Of a stretch of 64,000 nucleotides of DNA, positions 10,781 to 23,390 are shown in pieces. This DNA is from Quercus robur (taxonomy: Eukaryota > Streptophyta > Magnoliopsida > Fagales > Fagaceae): positions 9,543,282 through 9,607,281 of the forward strand of contig NC_065535.1 of NCBI RefSeq assembly GCF_932294415.1. Reading direction: 5' to 3'. The notes beneath the pieces were generated by a model. The model was given only the letters and a program-made list of their open reading frames with translations, was not told the origin of the DNA and made no database searches. The stretch's first letter is position 1. Every line of letters begins with the position of its first letter. The position numbers were made by a program, and so were the translations under genes.

Positions 10781-11830
10781 TTTAACATGGAATGAATTAA
10801 ATAAATTCCGATTTACTCTCATGTGACATTGATGGGACTATTATTGATCTTGGTCTTCTATTTTGTTAACAATAATATTTACGACTTTATCTAATTTTCA
10901 AAATTTTAAAAAAACTACTAGTCTGGATCCAGTTGAACTAGCTGAAAAACATTTTGAATTTATTTATTTTAAATTGGCTGAAAAACATTTTGTACTTATT
11001 TTTTATCAGGAATAAAATGTATTGTAATGAAATAATTTAACCAATTCAATGTTAAATTGCATGTTATTTATTTTAATATGTATATCAAATTTCGTGTCAA
11101 GTGGATATTATTTACTATTCGATTTATAAACTTATTTTTTATACATAATTTTAGATTACAAAAATTTGAAATTTAAATATTTGATTCATGACATAGTTAT
11201 TAATCTTTGATCTTCTAAAATTTGTGTGAGTATTAAGGATATAAGAAGAAAATGTAATTCAATGGTGAATTTGTCAAAATTTATATCCAATTAATAAATA
11301 CTATGTGGAGTTGTAGCTATTGAATTTTGGAATATAATTTAAGCAAATTATATGAATTGTAGTAATAATTTTATTGGAAAAATGTTTAAATAATTGATGA
11401 AATTTTAAATTTTAATGCTATCTAACATCCCCAATGTGTTCCAAATATATTATTTTGATAATTAAACATTGAGCTATTAAGGGCCCAAAACGACATAATT
11501 TTGTATCAAACAAAGTTGATTATGACATAGACTAACACGAAAACTGAATTGAACAAAATTAAAAGTTAGAAAAATAAATTAAATGAAAGTGTGAAGTTAT
11601 ATAACTGAATTATATTAGACAAAGTTCAAGGTGCAAATGTGCCATTTGTAATTAAGAATAATTACCAGTAAATTGTTATTGGTTATAATTTGAACCAATC
11701 ATGTAAATTATTTTTTCACCTACTAGTAATAATTTATCACTTAAAATTTGTTGTCAAAGTGTTACGTACGTAACATTTATTTTTGTAATTTGGCCTCCTA
11801 TCTTTCTTCTTTCTTTTTATCTTATATAAT

Positions 11831-11864
<34 letters not shown>

Positions 11865-11880
11865 TTGGAAAGTTTGCAAG
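10781..11880. other. AT-rich intergenic stretch with MITE remnant
   Basis: No gene seen. 11060-11330 is a partial copy of the MITE family also found at 32509-32880, 51178-52254 and 57913-58260 (shared words around CAAATTTCGTGTCAAGTGGA, and ATAAGAAGAAAATGTAAT). An (ATT)n microsatellite lies at about 11836-11863. The rest is A/T-rich sequence of unknown origin. Confidence 0.6.
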
Positions 11881-11883
11881 CCG

Positions 11884-12000
11884 TGGGCCTTGGAGATATT
11901 ATTGACCGTTACAACAAATTATGTTTTGGGCGCGTATTTGTCGCGCTATAATTTTTTAAGATCTCCAGCCCAAAATAAAAAAATAGAATAAAACCCTAGT
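11884..12000 (+). promoter_or_regulatory. Probable core promoter of the thymidylate kinase gene
   Basis: Site II-type elements TGGGCC (11884-11889) and AGCCCA (reverse TGGGCT, 11967-11972) are followed by a telo-box AAACCCTAG (11991-11999), just before a pyrimidine-rich leader. Site II plus telo-box near the transcription start is known from plant genes expressed in dividing cells, such as PCNA and ribosomal-protein genes. That suits an S-phase dTMP kinase. No clear TATA box. The link to the gene depends on the proposed 5' non-coding exon. Confidence 0.5.
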
Positions 12001-12192
12001 AGCTCAACGGTGTCGCTCTACTCTTAAAATCCTTAATAAAAAAAAAACGCCCTTCTCCTCCGTCGAAGGCAAACCCTTCTGCCTTCTCCTTCTCTCACCA
12101 CGGCACACCGCATCCCCATCCACCAAAAACTACAAGTCGTGTACGGACGAGTTTCTTTGCATTATATTCGATTCCATTGCGACTACTTGAGA
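12000..12192 (+). other. Putative 5' non-coding exon of thymidylate kinase
   Basis: A CT-rich, higher-GC leader-like stretch that contains no ATG and ends at a strong donor (GA|GTGAGT at 12193). If spliced to the acceptor TTTCTCTAG at 15656, the first AUG of the mRNA is the one at 15739 that starts the kinase. The intron would be about 3.46 kb. Extra 5' exons cannot be excluded. Confidence 0.5.
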
Positions 12193-15100
12193 GTGAGTGT
12201 GTTTTTTTGTTTTTGTTTTTGTTTTCACCTTTACTTTTCTGAACTACTTTGGATACATTGGGTTGAACTTGCTGTGTAACAAAGGATTGGTTTACCGAAA
12301 ATTGTATGTGTGTGTTTTATTTTATTTTATTTTTTAAAATTCTATAATAATCAACCAAGGCCTTTCAAATTGTAAACCTCGCTGATAAATCGGTTATTTA
12401 ACTAATTCCTTGAAACTCTATTTACAAGTATGATATATCTTTGGTAAAGGATGAAGAAAATTACTTTCTGATTCTTGAGAAACCTCTAAAATTTTTATTT
12501 GCGGGGTTTAAAAGAGGTCATGGTAGGCGGCCTTACACCTAATTTATTGGAGAGACTGATTTCTAGTCTCAAATCCGCAACCTATTGCCTTTGGTGGATG
12601 GTACTTGCAATTGCACCAAGGCTTGACCTGTAAAAAAAAAAAAAAGATGATATAATAAATTTGAATCTTAATACCTTACATAGCCGGTATACTGCTACTG
12701 TGTTGCGACTGTTGTTGATGCTAAATACTATTGTGTTTGAATGACATTATTTATTTATTGGGTAATTGCAGTTTGCCTACATGTGTTTAGACTTGTTTTA
12801 ATAATGCATACCCATGGTTTTGTTACCCATCTCTCCCCTTGCCGTTAGAAAAACACATTTTAACACAAAAACATAAAAGAAAATCTTTTGTCACACCATT
12901 TTCATGGGATTCATTAACACAAAGTTTAGAGCAAACTAACAGGCAAAATCTATGCTATTGGATCAACTTTTGCAGATTTGTACCCCTCTCCACTGAACTT
13001 TGTTCCTTGTTTGTATGACATTATTTATTTATTTACTTTTTCTTACTCAAAAGTCCACTGGTGATGGAACATACAAATATGCTGACGTTTTTCAGTTACA
13101 GGCTTGATATTACTTTTGAAAGAGTGAGTGAAATAGCTTGACTTGCTGCTGGTGCTAATTTCTTACTACATGTATGATAGAAAGTTCTGGTGTGTCTTTA
13201 GTAAATAGTAAGCTATATTAATGTTGATTTTTTTGAGTAAAGTGCATTGCTATCATATGGCAATGCATTTGCTTTGATTTCTCTTCTAGAATAGTTCATG
13301 TGCACACTATGATTGCTATGGCTATGCTTTGCTGTAGTCACATGTGGGTAAATGTGGTTATGTTGGGTGATAATTAGGATGGGTAGGTTATATTTTATAT
13401 TGAATGTTGGATGGAAGAATTAAAATGTAAGGGCAGATATATATTGAGTTAATTTTCTTAAGTGGGGGATTTGATGCCTACAAAAGCTAACAAAATGTTG
13501 GTAAAAGCGCACTTAAAGGGATTATTTATACCTAAAGGAAGCTTATTTCAGAAAGCGCACTTTTTTATTTTAAAAGGTAGGTAACTCATTAAATTAAACA
13601 ATTGATTCTGAAAGTTATTAATATGGGATGTTGATTTGTTTTATAAATACCAATCTCATGGTGTGATACAACACATAAGCGTATACCATATTATAAATTC
13701 TAAAATAAGAGAGGGAAAAAAAAAATCATCTAAGGGACCACATTTTTTAACATGATTGATCCAATTTCCTTGAAATATATTGATGATGGCAACAAGTGAT
13801 TGCTTGGAGAATAGAATAAGAACCCAATGAATGCGCTGAAGACTATTTGTGTTTGATGACGATTACTGGACATGGGGTAATGTTACTTACTATAACTACT
13901 AGAGTTGAAGAAGAAAGATTCAAAATGAGATCAAGAGTGAGGTCACTAGGGAGAACAATGGTGTTCAAGTTCTAGTTTACAACATATTCCTATTGGGTGA
14001 GAGGGTATTAATTAGATGAAGCAGACGAGGAAGATGATGAGAGTTACAAAATCTTGTGTTAACCTATTGAGAGAGGATATTAATTTAGAAGAAGCAGACA
14101 GGGAAGATGATGAGGCTTACAAAATCTTTTGATGACAATTATGATGATCTTATGCTTAATGAGGACGAGGATTGCATTTCTCTGCTTATGTTAAACATAG
14201 ACGTCATTATTTGTCAGTCTAATTATTTTTGGTATTTGCCTTTGTATTTATTTGGGTTCAACCATGTATTTCATTTTAATCATGGCTATCAAATATCGTA
14301 GTTGTAATGTTTTACAAAGAAAGAGAATTATATAATATGCTATGTTTAAATTTTATTAGATTAGTTGATTATCATATTGTTTTTGAATAACTGCTATCAA
14401 ATTTACTACATTATTTTTGAAAAATGTGCCATTTACTTCAATTAGACTCAAGCTTGTGCTCTGTGCCTAGGCTCTAGGAAGCCTTTGTGCGTAAGTGTGC
14501 TTGGTGCTTTCACCAACATATAGTTTAATTATTATTCATGTGTTTCTTTCTAATTGAGCATGCCACTGTTGGGATGTGGGGTTACAGGTCAGAGCACTTG
14601 AAATTGTAGAGCCTCTATAGCACATGATGTGAGGCTGGCTTTCGTAAATCATAAGACCAATTTGGCCTATGTGCTAACTTTTGAGAATGTAAGGCTAACC
14701 AAACCCACAGCCTCCTTATCAACTCACATCTTACAAATATCCAAATCTACAAGAGGATCTCACTCTTTAAACCTTCACTTTTTTTTTTTTTTTTCCCATT
14801 TTTTTTTCTTTTCTCTTGCCGTGATGAAGGTGAGATAAAGTTGATCACATTGTGTTCTTCTGGTTGTGGAAAGCCTTCCTTTTGGCATAATCCAAAAACA
14901 CACTGAAAAAAATCTATACATAAATTTAATGTGTTGCATGTTGCTTCAGGGTGCTCTGATTAGTTTTTATGTCATCAGACAGATTGATAGATACAGGCCA
15001 ATTGATTTTAAGTTCCACTTAGTCTTGTATAAATTTTGGAAAGAGGTAATTGCTAAATTACACTTCATCTATAGATAATTGATTTTAACTTTAATCTGTT

Positions 15101-15656
15101 TGGCTAATTGCCAATTGATTTTAACTTTAACGTTGGGCTAACTGATTGAACTATATCAATGTCTCTTTTGTATCCTTGGTGTGTTTTGGTATGTTGGATA
15201 TGGAGTGGTTTGATTCATGTATTTTTTCTGATTGCAGTTTGTAGGTTTGGGAGGGACATGATCCATTCCTACCATTCATACTCTCCAGGTTTGTAAGTAA
15301 GGATCCTTTACTTGTGCCCTTTAGCCTTTTTATTTTTGGTTTTATTTAAATCTTATAGTGAAATTGGTTAGCTATAGTAGAAAATGCGGAATATTAATTT
15401 GGTTGCTGGAAAGTAGAGGAAAATAGAGAAATGAAACTTTGATTCACGGGTTTTGTGGTTGTTTTAACTGCTTTGCACAATGAAAAACCCCACTTGGCCT
15501 CTAGGTGTATTAGGCTCAATTGTGTATAGGTTTTTGTTTTCTTTAATACCCCATAATTAAAAACTTTTAATTTGATTTTTTAAAATTATTGTACTAATAT
15601 TTTTCTAATAGTTAGGGCCTCTATAATAGAGAGATTTATTCCCTTTGTTTCTCTAG
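12193..15656. other. Probable 5' UTR intron of thymidylate kinase
   Basis: No coding exon recognised. It contains an Au-like SINE (12514-12631). It also has an imperfect direct repeat at about 13990-14130: two copies of a unit with GAAGCAGACRRGGAAGATGA and TTACAAAATCTT, coding-like on the + strand but not identified. Otherwise it is A/T-rich sequence with T-runs. Confidence 0.4.
12514..12631 (-). mobile_element. Au-like SINE
   Basis: Read on the - strand it has the layout of a plant Au SINE: a tRNA-like head (CAAGCCTTGGTGCAATTGC, corresponding to the A box), a degenerate B box (GGATTTGAGACTAG), and the characteristic 3' part GTAAGGCCGCCTACCATGAC. Such elements are pol III transcribed and mobilised by LINEs. 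Clean target duplications were not found. Confidence 0.6.
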
Positions 15657-15738
15657 GAATTTTGGAGTGCAAGCCTTTGGAAAGTCATTGAAGTCTCAAT
15701 TAAATTTCCCTCACAAGTGTCCTATTGGGCAGATTCAA

Positions 15739-18700
15739 ATGGCAAATACCCACAATTCTATTGTTAGTGGTTGCAACAGTGAGTCAAGAGGTGCCTTGGT
15801 TGTTCTGGAAGGCTTGGATCGTAGTGGGAAGACTTCACAGTCTAGTAGACTACTCACATACTTGGAGGGACTGGGGCATTCAGTTGAATTATGGAGGTTT
15901 CCTGACAGAAGTACAAATGTTGGGCAAATGATATCTTCTTACCTTTCCAACAAATCACAATTGGATGATCACACGATCCATCTTCTCTTTAGTGCAAATC
16001 GTTGGGAGAAGAGGTTTGTTATGTTACTTTTATGCTGTTTGATGTGTTCTGGTTTGTGGAATTTTGGCTATAAGCTGAAATGCCTTGTTTGTTCTGACGG
16101 TAGTTTCTTGCTTGTTCTATTTCTTATGCCTATCTAAAAGGGGAAAGAGAAACAAATATTGTAATTTGATAATAAAACGTACAGTGCAAACCTTCAGTGC
16201 TTAACAATATTATGAACCTTAAGGTTCTTGTGGACTACGGTGATGGTAACCTGCTTGGGAACAATGTTCTACTTTGTTTCTTTAACTTTTCCTGATTGCA
16301 ATTTCTTTATTGCCAATCTGCATATCTAAACCAATTATTTGAAGTATCATATGATATAGCTAAATTTCATTAATATTTTGACATGATTTCCTAAAACACT
16401 TCCCATTTACTTGTGTTACGATGTGTTTATTAAATTACCGATAGTCTCAAAAGTTTAAGGAATTAGGAAATGGTGAATTTAATCATGTAATCATAATTCT
16501 AATACTCTCCCTCACATGTGGGCCTAAACTCTTACTTTATAAATGGGGACTAACTTGCTGGGATTTTTAACATTTCAAGTAGGAGATGGAATGGAGATAG
16601 GGATTGAACTCAACATCTCATGTTGTCCCAAAAGCTTTAGCTATTAGGAAATAGTAGATTTAATCATAATTCTAACAGTGTTCTTTTTTGTGCAGCTGCT
16701 ATATGAATAAAATTTCTCACTTATATAAAAGAGAGTTCATTAAAATTTTGATAAACTTTTTTAGCTTGAAAGTTTTAGAATTTTCATTTAACAATCTGCA
16801 TATTTAAATAAAAAGACAGACATTTATATGCTGGAGGAATATATCTGCTCCACCATTTTGTTTCCGAGGAAAAGAGTTGCTATTTTAGAACATCAAGACA
16901 ACTGTCACCAGTCACAAACAAGTTGTTAATTGGCTTGAAACTGAATAGCCGATAAGTTTGCAAGGACAAACTTAAAAGTTTAGGAACTGTAATGGAGCTT
17001 ATGGTTTTCGGTAATTCGATATTCTGATGGCATATATGATATATCAACTATTGCAAGTAAAAGTGGATTTTTGTATGTGGTAACTTTTAGTTAGCTGAAT
17101 TCTCTCATTCAACAAGATACTGATTAAACGGAGCTAAGCAGTAGAGTGCATATAGTCATATCTTTTTTTTTTTTTTAATAAGTATGAACTTTTATTGTAA
17201 AAGAGATACATTATGTTCACAATGATGCATGTTGTCATATCTATGGTAGCATTGAATGGTAAAATCTGAGTTGACTTGGGAAGCTATTGTAATGCAGTGT
17301 ATGTTATAGAAAGTTTTTAACAATTACTTGAACTGTATGGCTTGTGAGAAGTATTAATATGTAATTGAAAAATTTTGGATCCTTGAATTATTAGAAGTTT
17401 CTCACTCCCGGGCATGTTTACATATTTCTTATGTTTCCAAATGCTGATGTTGAGATACTTGAGATTTGTTGCAATTTTGTTTTTTCCATTAAATTTCAGA
17501 TTGTTGACCTGTATCAAAGATAACCTTGGTTGAAATCCGTGCTTACACACGGAAGCATTCAACAATAGTGATGATGAGGTGGGCTTACCTATGTGAGTGA
17601 GGTGATCATCTTGATTTTTGTGCTAAGTATTATGAATGATTCACTTGGCACCAAAATTAAGAAAATTAAAATGAACACTTGGCGCAAAATTTGACTACAA
17701 TTAGAAGTTAATTTGGGTTTGATTTGGATTTTAATTGTTCTTTGACTTTAATATATAATGTTATTTTATTTTATTCATGGTGTGCTACACGAGCAAAATT
17801 TTTTACAACAGATAAATCTTTGAGAAAGGGAATAATTATCTTGGATTGGTTTTATGTTTGTATAAGCCACATGGGGCTAGTGTCACATCTTTTTCTTTAT
17901 TGTGATATTACCCAGGAAATGTGGTCTTTAGTCCATTGCTTGTTTGGTCTTGGTTGAGTAGTACCTAACTTGGTGATGGATTTATTATCCTTTGGAAAGC
18001 TATTATGTAATGCTTAATGTGGTGCATATGGAGAAAGGAACAATGGTAAAGGTTTTATCTGTGATAAAGCTGAAGTCTAATTTTGAAGGCACTTTATGAG
18101 TGGACTTTGGCTTCTATCTCATTCTCTACATCAAATTTTATAGCTTTTATTCATTCTATGAATTTAGATAGCTTTTATGGTGGCTTAGGTGGTAAAAACA
18201 TGGTCTTCTAGCTGAAGTGGTTGTCTTCAATACGGGCATGGTGGCTAAATTTGGACATAATGGTTTTTGAGACATCATCCAGATCCCATTTTATTCATAT
18301 CCTTTATGGTCTTAAGCATTTGGACTTGGATGTCACAAATTTATGTGCATTCGAATGTGGCATGGCACTTGGTGTTAACCTGTCTGCAATGCATCATGTA
18401 TGTAATAAAAATGTGCCATTTAACGCTGGGAGCATGCGTAAGATAGTTTTTCTGTAGTTATGCGCATGGTCATGATCTTGTGGCTTGAGTTGTTGTCTGC
18501 AGTGTTGTCATGCTGGGGTTAGTTGGGCACTAGAGGCACTTGAAACTTTAAAATTAACCTGTGTAGCCATGATTTTGTACAAAATGATATTATGTTATCA
18601 AGTAGCAATAGGTTGAATTCTATAATTCAACTATTAGTATTCTTGCAAGAATGATTGATACCTTCAATCTGAAAAAAAATTCAATTGTAGACAGGATGGA

Positions 18701-21359
18701 TTTCATTGTACCTTCTAAAAGGAAAGAGTACTTGGGTTTTTATGTTTCCTCTGAGCATTATTTATTGGGACAAAAACTTGAGTGACTATTTGTACAAGCA
18801 CACTTTTGACTGTGGTTGGACTTTACTCAGATCATTGATGGAAACCAAATTGAAGACTGGAACCACCCTTATTGTCGACCGCTATTCTTATTCTGGGGTG
18901 GCTTTCTCATCTGCCAAAGGACTTGGCGATGAATGGTGTAAGGTGAAGATATTGTGCAGACTGTTTTAAGATGAAGTTTTATGTTTCCTATCATGTTTTG
19001 AGAACAAAGTCTTTTGCAGGCACCAGAGATTGGGTTGCTGGCTCCAGATCTGGTATTGTACCTTGACATACAGCCAGAGGTAAGTTGTAGCTATTAATAT
19101 GTAACTAAATAAAGTAAACACCAAAGACTTCAGCAATATTATCAACATGTGTTTCTTTGAGTTCTGTAGGATTTTTGTTTTCTTTGATAAGTTCTTTGAG
19201 TTCTATAGGTTTGAGGCATGTAACCGTCCTGCTTGAGAGGTAGCTTGCCTTGTATTGAAAGATTTCAGCATGTTCATTTTTATCAAACCTGTATTTGAGA
19301 CATGCATACCCCTTTATGTGGTGCTGGCTCCAGATCTGGTATTGTTTCTTATGTGCATAAAGATTCTGGGCTGTCAACACCACCTCACGCCTCTGAATCT
19401 GAAAAAAGATAAAAGAAGAAAAGGGGAGGGGGGAAGAAGCAACATGGATATGTATAACCTTTTATGCAGGGAATTCATGAACCAAAATCAACTGACTCTA
19501 ATGGTTATGTGAGGATGACCGTCCATTGAGCCATTGTGATAATTTTTATTGCTTTTGCATTTGGAAGATGTAGGTGAGGGGGAGTGAATTTAATTAATGA
19601 TGGGTTAATTTTTTATTTTTATTTTAATTTTTTTTCATTAAAGAACAATGCTATAGAGACAACATTTTTCACAATAGTTGAGTTGAGAAGCTTTTGTTGG
19701 TTATTATCTGAACCCACCACAAACATCACCTTTTAACCTATCACTAACAATCTGCTTCATCAGCCGGGTGTGAAATTTTTGTCAAATTTGTTGTGTTTAT
19801 AGACTTTCTCTTCCCTAAAATATAGGTCGGGTTCCATTTTTTTCCTTCAAATTCTAAAAGTAGTACTATGCCCATTGCTGAAAATTTAAAATGATCTACA
19901 TTTTTTCCTCCATTCACTACTGTAAGTTCATTTGCCGATGCGTCTGATTGAAGGGACCAAATAGAACTTGGGTGATATTTCAGAGACAAAAGTAGATTGT
20001 AAACTATATTTATTTTGCCCCTGAAATATAGTCTAGGTTCTATTTCCGTCCCAAAAATATGCATTTTGCTAGACATGCTGACAAAAAACTTATTGAAAAT
20101 GGACAGAAGGACAAAATGAAGGACATTTTAAATTTGTGTTTTTAAACTTAAAGTATGATAATAGAACACAACCGAATTTTAGGGACAAAAAGAATATTTT
20201 TGTCTACATTATACGTGCTGTACCGATTATAGAGTGTATATTACTTCTGTTCATACCGGTGGAAGATAAACCTGATAAAGACACACAGACGCTCACTCAT
20301 TTACCCTTGCAGATGCTTTCATTCATAAATTTCTACCCTTCTATAATGTGCGCACATACACACATAATATGCAAAGACGTTCATACATACAGATTTACAT
20401 AATTTTAGGATTGAGAAAAGTCTTTTGAAATTCTTCAGAAAGCTGCAGAGAGAGGAGGATATGGAGATGAGAAATATGAGCAACTTGAGTTTCAGAGGAA
20501 AGTTGCCCAATGCTATCAGGTCCTCCATGATGCTTCCTGGAAGGTAATTTTATGTTTCATGTGGTGATACTTTCTGACTCTATTATATCTGGTTGGACAC
20601 CTAGAAGCCTGCTACTACTACGAATAAAAACCGTTCAAACATCTCTTTATATTTTGCAGTATTTTCATATTCTATTTCAGCTTTTGTTAAACATGTAGTA
20701 AAAAAATATTCCAGCCATGCTCATTGGTAACACAGGTAAGAAAGAGTTTGTTATTGAATGTTGACTGATTTTTAGTATGCATTATCTTAATCCTTCCTCA
20801 AGTCTATATTTTAAAGAATGTGGAAATATTATATTTTAGATAATAATAGCACTTAATTCTATCCAAAGTTATGCTGTTTGTTGATTCCCATCAAATTCGC
20901 TCTTGGAGTTTGCTCATTTATTTATCTTTTATTGACGGAGAAAGCATCAACAAAAAGAGGCTATTAGATAAGAACAAAGAATATTCCCTTTTGAAGTTAT
21001 GTTCTTGTTTGTTGGTTTCTTACTTTTACGGATGGAGTTTTATTTTGTTTTTTGTTTTTCTGGTTTCTTTTAAGACTGGCATTGTTAGACGTGCAATGGT
21101 TGCTGCCCATAGTGTCTGCCCCTGGTCAATTTGGCTTTCTGTTAATTGAAGTTTTGTTTTGAATTTCACTTGTCTAGTTTCCTCTCTAATATCATTTATG
21201 GATTGCTTTGACTTTTGACCTTGTATCATTGATTCATTGAAGATAGTTGATGCCTGCCAACCCATAGAAGACATTGAGAAACAGCTGCAAGAGCTTGTGT
21301 TGGAATGTGTCATGGCATGCCAGAAGGGAAAACCCCTAGCCAACCTCTGGTCAGGTTAA
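15739..21359 (+). CDS. Thymidylate kinase (dTMP kinase), 5 coding exons, 222 aa
   Basis: Phosphorylates dTMP to dTDP with ATP, the step that joins de novo and salvage dTTP synthesis. Coding exons are 15739-16013, 18831-18942, 19020-19079, 20439-20543 and 21243-21359. All junctions are GT-AG and in phase, total 669 nt. The P-loop EGLDRSGKTSQ is at residues 24-34, the DR(Y) motif VDRYSYSG at 107-114, and the LID region AAERGGYGDEKYE at about 151-162. The length fits eukaryotic TMPKs (about 210-225 aa). The start at 15739 is the first ATG after the acceptor at 15656. The frame stays open upstream in that exon (NFGVQAFGKS), so a longer, possibly organelle-targeted form from another 5' exon is possible. 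Intron 1 (2.8 kb) holds a LINE relic. A truncated duplicate of the 3' end lies at 6869-7766. The SANT/NAM-associated gene follows 0.69 kb downstream. Confidence 0.95.
16440..16680. repeat. Direct repeat in thymidylate kinase intron 1
   Basis: About 55 bp at 16440-16503 recurs at 16622-16680 (shared words CAAAAG, TTAGGAAATRGTRRATTTAA and ATCATAATTCTAA), flanking about 120 bp. It could be the ends of a small mobile element or a local duplication. No further identification. Confidence 0.4.
17790..18180 (+). pseudogene. LINE zinc-finger RVT/C-terminal relic in thymidylate kinase intron 1
   Basis: The + strand reads HLFLYCDITQEMWSLVHCLF, then, after frame breaks, VVPNLVMDLLSFGKLL and GAYGERNN. 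This is the layout of the zf-RVT and C-terminal part of another plant LINE subfamily (E/SHLFLHC, QxxW, W-x-ERN). Stops and shifts make it non-functional. It is intronic and on the sense strand of the gene. Confidence 0.65.
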
Positions 21360-23390
21360 TCCTTCCTACCTTCTACCTTCTGTTTACTTTTATACCTTTT
21401 ATCTTTTCCCTCTGAGATTCTGCAAATGTTCCTCCGCATACTGGTCAAAGTATTTTTTATTATCTTGGCATGTTCTTGATAATTCTGGCACTGTTTTGGA
21501 ATCACTTTCAGCCCTTGTTTTAATGACAAAGGGGTATGTGAATTATATAGTTTATATTAAATTGGTAAGGATGGTTAAACTGAAGATGGGTTTGGTTGAA
21601 AGTGTGTGTGTGTGTGTATGTGTTTTGCTATGGGTAATTTGTGTGGTTGATGCTATTTCAGTTTTCTGGTTTTTGATCTGGTTGTTTCTGTCTTTTGTCT
21701 CTGGTTGTGGTTGATATCCTACTCTCTTTTTGTGTTTTAGCCTGTAGTTGTGTCTTTGTGGATTGAAGAGTAAAGTAGCATCTCCACCCTTATTCAGTTA
21801 TTCCTTAATATCATCTCTTACAAATAACTTCATGTCTATATTTTTAATACTAGTTTCTGAGAAGCCAGATTTTGAATGTATGCATATTAGCATAAACATG
21901 ATATTAAGAAGGGGTAGGTAAGGGCACAAGTTCTCTGCTCGTCAATTAACTCTTTCACTAGTGTTATTTACTTTACAATAAACTTCACGTCTTATCCAAC
22001 AGAATTCATTAGGTGAATAATTTTCTGTAGGGATAGACTCAAAAATGCATGGAGACACATGCTTCACCAATCCCTTACAGGGGGGGTCTAACCTTGAAAA
22101 TAAATTCAAGATGGAATCTCCAAAAAAAATGGGTCAGAATTTGAATCTACATGGTCAAATATCCACCCAAGAGTCTCCACCCCAAGTTGAAATGGAACTC
22201 ACTGCTAAGAAACGGGGTAGTAACTTCACCATAGAAGAAGACCTACTCCTTATATCGGCATGGCTAAATATTAGCTTGGATGTAGTGGAAGGGAATGAGC
22301 AAAAACACAAGTCATACTGGAGGAGGATTTGGGAGTACTTCCACAAGAACAAGACCTTTATTTCTGAACGTACTCCAACATCTATAACGAGTCGGTGGTC
22401 AACAATTCAGAATAGCACTGAGAAGTTTTGTGGGTACTTGGCCCAGGTTGAATCAATGCATCAAAGTGGTTTGAATGAACATGACAAGGTATAGATTATA
22501 TTGAAAGTGGTGTCAATGCATCAATGCACAAACAGTTTTACGATTCTAATTATTTTCTATTGTTAATTTTTCAGATTGGTAAGGCGAAACGTATGTATCA
22601 AGAATCACATAAAACCCCGTTTCAATTTGATCATTGTTGGAATATGTTGAGGTGTCAACCAAAATGGTTGGAGCATTGTGAGAAGCAAAGAATTAAAAGA
22701 ATTAGGAATGCAATAACATCTTCTCCTTCTACTCCAGAGTTGACAAATATTGGACAAGACAATGTCTCACATGATACTTTTGCAAATTTAGAGAGGCCAC
22801 TAGACAAGAGGGTTGAAAAGGAACGGGTGAGTAAACGAAAGAATGAAGATAATATGAGTTTGAAATTTACTGGGATATTGAATGGGATAGAAGAAGAGAA
22901 AAAAACAAATGATAAGGAAATTGAAATTCTTGAGAAAACATGTCTTCAAGAGCAAGATCAAGATTTCATGAAGAAAGAGCAAGAACAAAAGAGAATTCGT
23001 ATGAAGAAAGAGCAAGAACAAGAGCGACTTTGTATTATGCAAGAAAAGCTTCAAATGGAACAATTGAAAGAGGAGGAAAGAATTATAATGATGGATACAA
23101 GTAGCTTGTCTCAAATACAGCAAGAATATTTTCATCAACGCCAAATGGATATTCTTCGAAATCGAAGGAGTAAATAGTCATTATTGTTGGTTTAGGCAAA
23201 CTAATCATGGCATTGTAGAATGCAGAGTATATGTAGTTTTTTTGTTAAGTATTAGGGCCTCTCTATTGAGTATGGGAACTTTGTTGTTAAGTACTTTTAA
23301 CAGGTCTTGTTGAGCAAAATGAAATTTATTGTCAAATTACAAATTAAAATCAAGACTAACACCGATGAGTAATACGACCATGATATTTAG
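19825..23390 (+). repeat. Segmental duplication copy B (intact twin of 6458-10780)
   Basis: Contains part of intron 3, exons 4 and 5 of thymidylate kinase and the whole SANT/NAM-associated gene, colinear with copy A. The genes are intact here. The duplicated start lies in a repeat-like stretch (about 19825-20150) with words such as GGGACCAAATAGAACTTGGG, itself reminiscent of a transposable element. Confidence 0.88.
22045..23177 (+). CDS. SANT/Myb-like protein with NAM-associated C-terminal domain (GST T3-like family), 348 aa
   Basis: Two exons: 22045-22488 and 22575-23177 (intron 22489-22574, GT-AG, phase 0). Residues about 54-125 form the trihelix/SANT-like domain (RGSNFTIEEDLLLISAWLN, SYWRRIWEYFHKNKTF, SRWSTIQ). 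This is followed by the conserved CGYLAQVESMHQSG and WNMLRCQPKW blocks, and a Lys/Glu/Gln-rich coiled coil from about 215 ending MMDTSSLSQIQQEYF. The family is often mis-named glutathione S-transferase T3-like. It has no GST fold and resembles the Myb-like ORF1 of PIF/Harbinger transposons, so it is either a domesticated or a relict transposon gene (established family link; status here is inference). The start is the first in-frame ATG after an AG at about 22030; an upstream exon is possible. A broken copy is at 9376-10539. Confidence 0.85.

Noticed and set aside
15667..15738. N-terminal extension of the thymidylate kinase frame beginning at GTG 15667
   Set aside because: GTG is not a plausible start in a plant nuclear gene; first ATG is 15739. 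An upstream exon remains possible.
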